From positions 1 through 13,640 of the forward strand of contig CAYNCU010000116.1 of the NCBI GenBank assembly GCA_964395765.1: a stretch of DNA of 13,640 nt, written 5' to 3'. The notes beneath the pieces are model-generated. The model was not told the origin of the DNA and searched no databases. It was given only the letters and a program-made list of their open reading frames with translations. The DNA comes from DATDPY01 sp964395765. Its GTDB lineage: Bacteria > Bacteroidota > Bacteroidia > Cytophagales > Cyclobacteriaceae. The position numbers were made by a program, and so were the translations under genes. Shown one piece after another: positions 6,591 to 13,640 of the stretch. Positions within the stretch are counted from its first letter, which is position 1. Each line of letters starts with the position of its first letter.

Positions 6591-8156
6591 ATGAAAATTT
6601 TTATACTCTTTCTTTTGTTTACAATACCGGCCTATACATTTGCACAAAGCGGCAATGAGTCCCTTCTTAAGGTTAAAATTGCCAATGGCTGGCTGGAAGG
6701 GACCGACGAATCGGGAGTAATATCTTTCAAGGGCGTTCCCTTCGCCGCACCCCCGGTGGGTGACCTGCGGTGGAAAGAGCCCCAGCCGGTTAAAAACTGG
6801 GACGGGGTTCGAAAAGCCGATAAGTTCGGGCCTAAACCCATGCAGCGAAATATTTTCGGGGACATGAATTCACGTTCTGACGGAATGAGTGAAGATTGTC
6901 TTTACCTCAACGTCTGGACTCCTGCCAAATCGACCGGGGACAAATTACCGGTGCTGGTTTATTTTTACGGCGGTGGACTGGTAGCCGGAGATGGTTCTGA
7001 ATACCGTTACGATGGGGAAAGCATGGCAAGAAAGGGAATTGTTACCCTCACGGCAAACTACAGGTTAAATCTCTTCGGCTTTTTTGCCTATCCTGATCTC
7101 ACAAAAGAATCCCCGCATCATTCTTCGGGAAACTATGGCTACCTTGATCAGGTTGCCGTTTTAAAATGGGTACAACAAAACATTGCCGCTTTCGGTGGTG
7201 ATCCTTCCAGGGTGACTATCGCAGGCGAATCCGCCGGTTCTATATCTGTCAGCGCGTTGATGGCGTCTCCGTTATCTAAAAATCTGTTTGCCGGAGCTAT
7301 CGGCTCCAGCGGTTCGGTTATGGGTGCGCTGCCACCGGTACCCCTGAAAGAGGGGGAACAAAAGGGAGTTCAATTTGCGGATCTTGCCAACGTCAAATCA
7401 TTGGCAGATTTACGGAAAATCCCTGCCGAAAAAATCCTGGAAATTGGGAAAAATCATGAATTCCAATTTTTGGCATCTACTATTGATGGCTATTTTTTCC
7501 CGGAAGAACCGTTAAAAATATTCGAAAGCGGTCAGCAAGCGCATGTTCCTGCACTGATTGGCTCGAACTCCGCTGAAATGTCCTACCAGGCGGTTATGTT
7601 CGGTAAACCATTGACAGTTGAAAATTATAAGAGTTCATTAAAGACGCTTTATAAGGATAATGCCGATACCATCTATGCACTATATCCTGCAACCGATCCG
7701 GATCAAATCATGCGTTCAGCTACCGATCTTGCCAGCGACCGATTTATTGCCCAGAGCACATGGAAATGGTGTGAAGAGCAAAGCAAAACGGGAGAGAAAC
7801 CGGTATATCGGTATATCTTTGCACGATCCCGGCCTGCCGTTAAAAACGATACCTCTTCACAAAAAGCCCCATCCCTCGGAGCTGTTCATTCCGCCGATAT
7901 TGAATATGCCATGGGTAACCTTCCGACCAATAAGGTTTACGACTGGCAACCTGAGGATTATGTAGTTTCCGAAATTTTTGAATCCTTTTATGCTAACTTC
8001 ATCAAGACCGGCAACCCTAACGGATTGGGCGTACCGGAATGGACGCCGTTAAAAGCAAACGGCCCGTCACAAATTATGGTGATTGATTTTCACTCACACC
8101 TCGAACCGGAACCACATCCTGAACGACATGAATTTCTGGATCAACTGAAACAATAA
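6591..8156 (+). CDS. Secreted type-B carboxylesterase (alpha/beta hydrolase)
   Basis: A 521-residue exported serine esterase. Residues 1-18 form a signal peptide (MKIFILFLLFTIPAYTFA) with likely cleavage before Q19. Family blocks follow: FKGVPFAAPPVGDLRW (46-61), EDCLYLNVW (101-109), oxyanion-hole YGGG (126-129) and nucleophile elbow GESAG (212-216; Ser214). The triad is completed by Glu329 in GSNSAEMS and His433 in GAVHSADIEYAMG. Length and motif order match bacterial para-nitrobenzyl-esterase/carboxylesterase B proteins, which hydrolyse carboxylic esters. A role in removing acetyl or aromatic ester groups from polysaccharide is plausible given the adjacent glycosidases, but is inference. 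It stands alone on the plus strand, divergent from the epimerase operon. Its stop lies only three bases from that of the convergent GH13 gene. The ATG at 6591 places the signal peptide correctly; A/T-rich sequence without a Shine-Dalgarno precedes it. Confidence 0.92.
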   Translation: MKIFILFLLFTIPAYTFAQSGNESLLKVKIANGWLEGTDESGVISFKGVPFAAPPVGDLRWKEPQPVKNWDGVRKADKFGPKPMQRNIFGDMNSRSDGMSEDCLYLNVWTPAKSTGDKLPVLVYFYGGGLVAGDGSEYRYDGESMARKGIVTLTANYRLNLFGFFAYPDLTKESPHHSSGNYGYLDQVAVLKWVQQNIAAFGGDPSRVTIAGESAGSISVSALMASPLSKNLFAGAIGSSGSVMGALPPVPLKEGEQKGVQFADLANVKSLADLRKIPAEKILEIGKNHEFQFLASTIDGYFFPEEPLKIFESGQQAHVPALIGSNSAEMSYQAVMFGKPLTVENYKSSLKTLYKDNADTIYALYPATDPDQIMRSATDLASDRFIAQSTWKWCEEQSKTGEKPVYRYIFARSRPAVKNDTSSQKAPSLGAVHSADIEYAMGNLPTNKVYDWQPEDYVVSEIFESFYANFIKTGNPNGLGVPEWTPLKANGPSQIMVIDFHSHLEPEPHPERHEFLDQLKQ

Positions 8157-8159
8157 AAA

Positions 8160-9799
8160 TTAATTCCGGGTAAGTTTCATAATATAGGTTGAAAGCGGAT
8201 CTAAGGATTGAATGGACTGATAACCTGAAAAACTGCCATTTTCTTTAACCTTTGGCCCGCTTGTTTCTTTACCTGAAAGAAGATCAACGGCCTTATAGGA
8301 TCCTTCCGGAAGCGTGCCGGCGACTGCTGAAAACTGAATTGCACTGAGCGGTATTGATCCGAAATTATGAATTACCAATATCGATTCTTTCGGTGAAGTT
8401 CTCAGGTATGCCATGACAGCATTATTGCTTGTACCGATTTCCGTATATCCTCCCCGTCTTAATGCCTCATTGGATATCCGTAAATGGATAAGCCGCCGGT
8501 AATCATTCCAGAGCGATGAGGAATCAGCCATCATTTTCTTTACATTATAATTGACATATGCTGAATCCACTGGTTCCCACGGTATTCCCGATGTGAAACC
8601 GGCATTGACAGTATCCGACCATTGCATAGGGCGGCGGATATGTTCATCGGGTTTAGTTCCGGTCATCCCGGTCTCCTCACCATAGTACAGGAAGGGAATA
8701 CCGGGCAGGGTAAGCAATATACCTGCGGCAAGCCTGGCTTCATTTACATTATAATTGAAATCGTTCATGACCCTGTCCTCGTCATGATTAGTAAGTAATG
8801 TTCCGTATTGTAAAGGAGGATAAGAATTGATCACTCTTTTCATCTGGTGTTTTAAAGTATCCGGATCCCCTTCTTTTACGGCATTGATTATTGCAAATGA
8901 TAAATCAAATTCAAAACAATAATCCAGGCCTCTTCCGGTATAGGCTGCTACCTGCGGGGTTGATGTCCATACTTCGCCGACCGTCATAAAAGTTGAATCC
9001 ATATTTTTCTGGAAGGCATAATAATTGTGCCACCAGTTTCGGGTAGCCTGTGTGTTGGTTTGATCCTTTCCTTCTTCGATCAGATACATAGCGGCGTCCA
9101 TCCTGAACCCGTCGATCCCGATATCCTCATCCCAGAACTTCGTAATATCCTCTATTTCGGCAGTAACATTATTATTATTATAATTCAGGTCAGGCATACC
9201 CGACCAGAACAAGCCGTAATAATAACTGCCGTTTTTTTTATGCCAGACCTTTTCACCCCATGGGCCTTCATACCCTGGGTCATCATTTCTCCAGACATAC
9301 CAGTCCCGCTTTCCGGCACCGGGACTCGAGGCGGAATTTATAAACCAGGGGTTCTTATCGGAAGTGTGATTGGGCACCATGTCGAGGATTACTTTGATTC
9401 CCCTTTTGTGAGCTTCAGCCAGGAGCTTTTTGAAATCTTCCATAGTACCGTAATCAGGATTTATGCGACGGTAATCCGNNNNNNNNNNTAACCATGATAA
9501 CTCGGGGATGGAAAAACCGGCATCAGCCATAAAACGGTAATGCCCAGGTCAGTATTGGTATTTGGATTTCCGTCATTGAGATAATCCAGCTTCTTAATAA
9601 TTCCATTCAGGTCGCCAATCCCGTCCCCGTTGGTGTCATAAAAACTGCGGACAAAGATCTCGTAAAATACATCATCATTCCACCACTCCGGTTCCTTTAA
9701 TAGCCCGGATGATTTTGTATGATCTGACATGGCTTTTTTCCCACCGCAAGAACTCACAATCAGAGCTGTCAATATCAGAAATACCACGAAATACTTCAT
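8160..9799 (-). CDS. GH13 alpha-amylase-family lipoprotein, interrupted by an assembly gap
   Basis: An alpha-glucan-active glycosidase of the GH13 clan, predicted at 545 residues once the gap is corrected. MKYFVVFLILTALIVSSC is a lipoprotein signal peptide with lipidated C18, so the enzyme is membrane-anchored. A calcium loop DTNGDGIGD lies at 55-63. Catalytic regions are complete: LDMVPNH (138-144), GFRMD (nucleophile D234), GEVW (acid/base E275) and NHD (D339), followed by a C-terminal beta domain. Ten Ns (9479-9488) put the two halves in different frames. The flanks read SYHGY and then TDYRRINP, so the family motif HGYDVTDY indicates 8 missing bases, which restores one frame. The ATG at 9799 is preferred over 9811 because it starts the signal peptide and follows GGGTAA. 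The gene begins 13 bases after the GH20 stop, so it is probably in that operon. Alpha-amylase, alpha-glucosidase and related specificities are not separable here. Confidence 0.87.
9479..9488. other. Assembly gap (10 N placeholder) inside the GH13 gene
   Basis: Ten consecutive Ns, likely a scaffolding placeholder. On the minus strand the left flank ends with codons for Ser-Tyr-His-Gly and TAN, and the right flank begins NCG then GAT-TAC. The GH13 motif Y-D-V-T-D-Y fits exactly if 8 bases are missing (one completing the Tyr codon, six for Asp-Val, one opening the Thr codon). The apparent frame break is therefore an artefact of placeholder length rather than a pseudogene. Confidence 0.95.
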
Positions 9800-9812
9800 G
9801 ACATTACCCATG

Positions 9813-11708
9813 TCAGTCGTCCCAGTTCTTGTCCCTCTTTTTAAGTTCTTCACGGTCCAGTGTGATCAGGTGGCTTATGGGCTGGCCGTTCCTGTAGGCA
9901 ATTACACGAATTGTAAAAGGCTCATCAGGAAGCTCAGCCGGTCCTGTATATTGAGTGGAATGGTTGTCTGGCATAGTGCCGTCCACCGAATAATAAAGAT
10001 CAAGATCAGGCGCTTCCGAGGCCATCAGGAGCATCAGTTTACCATTCTCTTCTGTCGACTTCACTATGGGGTCATAGATAGCTTTGGAATAATTTATACC
10101 GGCAATATCAAACCGGCTGAATTCGGCTTCTGTACGCCGGATAAAATCATTCCAGTTTTTTTCATTGTCAGGAGTCCAGAAATCTTCTGCCAATGCCCAT
10201 GCCCTGGGATAAGTCATGTATTCGGCTGAACGCAGGGTAGGAAGATGTTCCGTCCATAAGTTACCCTGTCCGCCCAGTATGTATTTTGCATCCACTCCCT
10301 CGGGGACCGGGTTGTAACCGTAACATTTTTCCAGTCTTAGGTTATCATAAATAGGGTGATCAACTGTAGGATCTCCCTGGCAATAATCGAGATAAGCATA
10401 TGTGGTTGGTGTCATCACAACGTTATGCCCCATTCCTGCGGCTTTAATGCCTCCTTTAATTCCACGCCAGCTCATTACGGTAGCTCCGGGTGAAAGTCCT
10501 CCATCAAGGATCTCGTCCCACCCGATCAGTTTTTTACCCTTTGCATTCAGTATTTTTTCCACCCTATTCATAAAATACCCCTGCAATTTTTCCACATTGG
10601 TAACATTTAGTTTTTTCATTAATTGCTGGCACCCGGGATCTTTTTTCCAGTATCCCTTATAACATTCATCGCCGCCGACATGGATATATTCACCCGGGAA
10701 AAGTTGGGCAACTTCGGTAAAAACTTTATCGAGGAATTGATATACCTTTTCATCGGAGGGATTCAAAGTATTGTCAACAAACATCTGGAATGTACCGTTA
10801 TCATACCATTTAGCAAAATTGGAACCCGGGTTAACCCTGACGCTGGTATCCCTGGTGCAACAAAGCTCAGGATAGGAGGCAATGGCAGCCATGCTGTGAC
10901 CGGGTATATCAATTTCAGGAACAATGGTAACAAACCGGTTTTTGGCATATTGAACAATCTCTTTAATATCTTCCTGGGTATAATAGCCGCAATCGGTAGC
11001 TTTTTCTCCTGGTTTTGGGGCGGGCATCTCGCCATATTCACCCGTACGCGGGACCCGGCAGGCACCAGTTTCGGTGAGTTCAGGAAGCGATTTTATTTCT
11101 ATTCTCCAGCCATTGTCATCGGTGAGATGCCAGTGAAAAGTGTTTAATTTGAAGGCAGTCATTTCATCAATGTATTTTTCAACTTCTTCCTTGGTGAAAA
11201 AATGACGGCTTACATCCAGCATAAGACCTCTCCAGGCAAAACGCGGATAATCGGTAATCTTAACGGCGGGGAGGATCCACGAAGCCTGTATTTTCACCGG
11301 GCTGACTATTTCTTTCGGTAACAATTGCAACAGGGTTTGCATGCCGTAAAATAATCCGGCCGGTTGATTGGCATTGATAACAACTCCTTGCGGCGAGGAA
11401 ACCAGCGTGTAGCCTTCCTTACCTATTGTATCCTCTGTTTTATCATTCAGATTAAGTTGAATCACACCGCCTGTTTCCTGCACTACCTTTAGCTGATAGC
11501 CTGTGGGTGCATTCAGTTTTTTTGCAAGCATTTCCGCAATAGGCTTGGCATCCGGTTTATTATAACCGATAACAGCATCAGGGTTTATCAAAAATGTCCC
11601 GTCCATTTTCTGGATTTGTACGGGTTCGGGAATTATATGAATATTACTCTCCTGTCCATAGGTACAAAGGGAAGCCATGCTAAGCAGAAAGATGATCAGG
11701 GTTTTCAT
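9813..11708 (-). CDS. GH20 beta-N-acetylhexosaminidase, copy 2 (downstream paralogue)
   Basis: A 631-residue exported exo-glycosidase that should remove terminal beta-linked GlcNAc or GalNAc by substrate-assisted catalysis. MKTLIIFLLSMASLCTYG is a signal peptide cleaved before Q19. An N-terminal GH20b-type domain (about 22-140) precedes the TIM barrel (about 155-510), with substrate arginine in FAWRG (R160), HWHLTDDNGW (193-201), GHS (H271), catalytic pair D347-E348 in HVGGDE, SWRG (413-416) and GNLWTE (482-487). The C-terminal 555-631 part, with YYSVDGTMPD, resembles the chitobiase/hexosaminidase C-terminal beta domain. The start at 11708 is the ATG opening the signal peptide; a longer frame would begin only at a TTG. 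It lies 76 bases after a close paralogue and 13 before the GH13 gene. Chitin oligomers, peptidoglycan fragments or host glycans are all possible substrates. Confidence 0.93.
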   Translation of the reverse strand: MKTLIIFLLSMASLCTYGQESNIHIIPEPVQIQKMDGTFLINPDAVIGYNKPDAKPIAEMLAKKLNAPTGYQLKVVQETGGVIQLNLNDKTEDTIGKEGYTLVSSPQGVVINANQPAGLFYGMQTLLQLLPKEIVSPVKIQASWILPAVKITDYPRFAWRGLMLDVSRHFFTKEEVEKYIDEMTAFKLNTFHWHLTDDNGWRIEIKSLPELTETGACRVPRTGEYGEMPAPKPGEKATDCGYYTQEDIKEIVQYAKNRFVTIVPEIDIPGHSMAAIASYPELCCTRDTSVRVNPGSNFAKWYDNGTFQMFVDNTLNPSDEKVYQFLDKVFTEVAQLFPGEYIHVGGDECYKGYWKKDPGCQQLMKKLNVTNVEKLQGYFMNRVEKILNAKGKKLIGWDEILDGGLSPGATVMSWRGIKGGIKAAGMGHNVVMTPTTYAYLDYCQGDPTVDHPIYDNLRLEKCYGYNPVPEGVDAKYILGGQGNLWTEHLPTLRSAEYMTYPRAWALAEDFWTPDNEKNWNDFIRRTEAEFSRFDIAGINYSKAIYDPIVKSTEENGKLMLLMASEAPDLDLYYSVDGTMPDNHSTQYTGPAELPDEPFTIRVIAYRNGQPISHLITLDREELKKRDKNWDD

Positions 11709-11784
11709 AAAATAATTTTTTATACAGTTCAAAAAATAAATTCCATTACGAAGCTAAGCTTACATAATTTTTCTTTAGTTAAAA
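11709..11784. other. Short A/T-rich spacer between tandem GH20 genes
   Basis: 76 bases between the upstream GH20 stop and the next GH20 start. Read on the minus strand it holds AAGCTTAGCTT (a 4-base-arm hairpin, too weak for a terminator) and TTTATTTTTTGAAC, one base away in spacing from the Bacteroidota -7 motif TAnnTTTG. A secondary promoter is possible but not shown; nothing else is seen. Confidence 0.3.
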
Positions 11785-13640
11785 CTAATCCCAATTTTTG
11801 GATCTTTTTTGCAACTGATCCCTGTCAAGGGTTATCAGGTGCCCTATGGGTTTCCCGTTAAGATAAGATATGACACGCAGGGTAAAGGGGTTATCTGGAA
11901 GGGCTACCGGGTTTTCATATTTAGCACAATGATCATCAGGCATGGTACCGTTGATTGTAAAATAGGTTTTCATACCGGGCACTTCTGAAGATATAACCAG
12001 CATTAATTTTCCATCCTGCAGTGATGATTTCACATCTGCATCATAAATAGCTTTTGAATAATCCAGGTCTTCTTCATTAAACCTTCCGAAATGATCTTGT
12101 ACTCTTTGGATAAAACCATTCCAGTTCTTTTCACTATCCGGCGTCCAGAAGTCTTCTGACAAGGCCCAGGCCCTGGGATACGTCATATATTCTGCATATC
12201 GGAGGGTGGGAACATGTTCAGTCCATAGGTTACCCTGCCCGCCAAGTATATATTTAGCATCTACGCCTTCCGGTACCGGATTAAAACTATAACTTTTTTC
12301 AAGCCTTAGTCGGGAATATATCGGAGGATCGACTGTAGGATCTCCCTGGCAGTAATCCAGGTAAGCATAATCAGTAGGAGTCATCACCACATCATGGTGC
12401 AGGCCGGCAGCTTTTATACCTCCCTGGATCCCCCTCCAGCTCATTACGGTTGCGCCCGGTGAAAGACCGCCTTCCAGGATCTCATCCCAGCCAATGAGTT
12501 TCTTCCCCTTTGAGTTCAGAATTTTTTCCACCCGGCCCATAAAATAACTTTGCAACTTTTCAGGATCGTTGGTATTCAACTGTTTCATCAATGCCTGGCA
12601 ACCGGAATCCGCTTTCCAGAAATCCTTGCGGGTTTCATCGCCGCCCACATGAATGTATTCTCCCGGGAATAATTTTGCGAGTTCTGTAAATACCTTATCC
12701 AGAAAATCATAAACTCTTTCGTCGGAAGGATTTAATGTGTTATCAACTCGATGCCAAATTCTTTTCGTACTGTCGGCATTCCAGTGAAAGTACCTGGCAC
12801 CCGGGTTTACCTTAACGCTGGTATCCTTGGAACAGCTCAGGTAAGGATAGGAAGCAATAGCCGCAAGACTATGACCGGGCACATCAATTTCCGGTAAAAT
12901 GGTTACAAATCTTTCTTTGGCGTACTGAACAACTTCTTTTATGTCTTCTTGCGTATAATACCCGCAATCGGTTGCTTTTTCTCCGGGTTGCGGAGGAGAA
13001 AATCTGCCGAAAGTACCGGTACGCGGAACCCGGCAGGCGCCGATTTCTGTCAGTTTGGGCAAGGATTTTATTTCTACCCGCCATCCGTTATCATCCGTAA
13101 GATGCCAATGGAAAGTATTGAATTTATAGGCGGCCATGATATCGATGTATTTTTCAACCTCCTCTTTGGTAAAAAAATGCCGACTTACGTCGAGCATCAG
13201 GCCACGCCAGGCAAATCGGGGATAGTCCGTGATCTTCACATCAGGAATTGACCATGAAGTCTGAACGGACACCGGGCTGTCAATTTCTTTCGGGAAAAGC
13301 TGAAGAAGGGTTTGCATTCCGTAAAATAATCCCGCCGGTTTATTGGCAGCGATTACAATTCCCTGGGTTGAAGACTCCAGCACATATCCTTCACCTCCTA
13401 TTTTTGAATCCGCTCTTTTATTCAGGTTAAGTTGTATGGTTCCCTCCGATCCCTTGCTTACAGATACCTGGAATCCCGTCGGTGCGCGTAGCTTCCCTGC
13501 CAGCATTTCAGCAACAGGTTGTACTTCATTCTCATTATAAGATATGGACGCATCATTTGTAAGCATAAATGTTCCGCCCAGGTATTGTACTTCAACAGGT
13601 TTTGGAATTACCCGAATGGAATCGATTTGGCCGAATGCAA
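11785..13640 (-). CDS. GH20 beta-N-acetylhexosaminidase, copy 1 (upstream paralogue, 5' end outside window)
   Basis: 618 full codons including the TAG stop are visible, giving 617 residues. The frame stays open to the window edge, where it reads AFGQIDSIRVIPKPVEVQ, the end of a signal peptide and start of the mature protein. Only about 15-20 residues are therefore missing, and the Met at 13566 is internal. Architecture equals the neighbour: GH20b domain, TIM barrel with FAWRG, HWHLTDDNGW, PGHS, HVGGDE (visible residues 330-335, catalytic D334-E335), SWRG and GNLWTE, then a C-terminal beta domain with YFTINGTMPD. All expected catalytic residues are present, so it should be an active exo-beta-hexosaminidase. 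Long stretches are identical to the downstream copy, indicating duplication, but the segment between VNPG and VDNTLNP and the bases after GGDE differ. It is probably the first visible gene of the GH20-GH20-GH13 run; any promoter is outside the window. Confidence 0.92.
   Translation of the reverse strand, partial: AFGQIDSIRVIPKPVEVQYLGGTFMLTNDASISYNENEVQPVAEMLAGKLRAPTGFQVSVSKGSEGTIQLNLNKRADSKIGGEGYVLESSTQGIVIAANKPAGLFYGMQTLLQLFPKEIDSPVSVQTSWSIPDVKITDYPRFAWRGLMLDVSRHFFTKEEVEKYIDIMAAYKFNTFHWHLTDDNGWRVEIKSLPKLTEIGACRVPRTGTFGRFSPPQPGEKATDCGYYTQEDIKEVVQYAKERFVTILPEIDVPGHSLAAIASYPYLSCSKDTSVKVNPGARYFHWNADSTKRIWHRVDNTLNPSDERVYDFLDKVFTELAKLFPGEYIHVGGDETRKDFWKADSGCQALMKQLNTNDPEKLQSYFMGRVEKILNSKGKKLIGWDEILEGGLSPGATVMSWRGIQGGIKAAGLHHDVVMTPTDYAYLDYCQGDPTVDPPIYSRLRLEKSYSFNPVPEGVDAKYILGGQGNLWTEHVPTLRYAEYMTYPRAWALSEDFWTPDSEKNWNGFIQRVQDHFGRFNEEDLDYSKAIYDADVKSSLQDGKLMLVISSEVPGMKTYFTINGTMPDDHCAKYENPVALPDNPFTLRVISYLNGKPIGHLITLDRDQLQKRSKNWD

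Noticed and set aside
9027..9491. Plus-strand open frame of 154 codons running into the N gap
   Set aside because: Antisense to the GH13 catalytic regions; its end is an artefact of the Ns.
8160..9853. GH13 gene read as two separate genes or as a pseudogene
   Set aside because: The only break is at the N run, and the flanks join in one frame with the family motif if 8 bases are missing.
9729..10229. Plus-strand open frame of 166 codons across the GH20/GH13 junction
   Set aside because: Antisense to both genes, covers the GH13 lipoprotein signal and shows no family motif.
10623..11147. Plus-strand open frame of 174 codons opposite the GH20 gene
   Set aside because: It lies wholly antisense to a well-supported GH20 coding sequence with catalytic motifs, and its translation has no recognisable domain; shadow frame.

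Overview
The window looks like a scaffold piece from a Bacteroidota genome, possibly a metagenome assembly, since one gap is filled with ten Ns. Three things point there: the C-terminal barrel of a TonB-dependent receptor, secreted proteins whose signal peptides end just before Gln (…FA|Q, …YG|Q, …FG|Q), and A/T-rich start regions with few Shine-Dalgarno sequences. I cannot place it below phylum. Nearly every base is coding; the longest non-coding stretch is the 139-bp divergent region at 6452-6590.

Layout. (1) 1-741 (+): 3' end of a TonB-dependent outer-membrane receptor. (2) 6451 down to 747 (-): a compact four-gene run of an AGE/cellobiose-2-epimerase-type sugar epimerase, a PfkB sugar kinase fused to a HAD phosphatase-type domain, an SGLT-type sodium/sugar symporter and a DUF1295 membrane protein. 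Junctions are a 4-base ATGA overlap, a 16-base gap and an 11-base gap, so this is very probably one operon. (3) 6591-8156 (+): a secreted type-B carboxylesterase, divergent from that operon. (4) 13640 down to 8160 (-): two tandem GH20 beta-hexosaminidase paralogues, then a GH13 amylase-family lipoprotein that carries the assembly gap.

How they may work together (inference). The GH20 enzymes, GH13 enzyme and esterase carry export signals and would trim and deacylate glycans outside the cytoplasm. The TonB receptor may import a ligand across the outer membrane. The symporter would bring a mono- or disaccharide into the cytoplasm, where the epimerase and the kinase-HAD protein process it. The true sugar is unknown.

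The best candidate for something little described is the epimerase / kinase-HAD fusion / symporter cassette. One chain carries both a kinase and a phosphohydrolase or phosphomutase-type active site, and it is translationally coupled to an epimerase. No CRISPR array, RNA gene, insertion sequence, phage or defence gene was seen.
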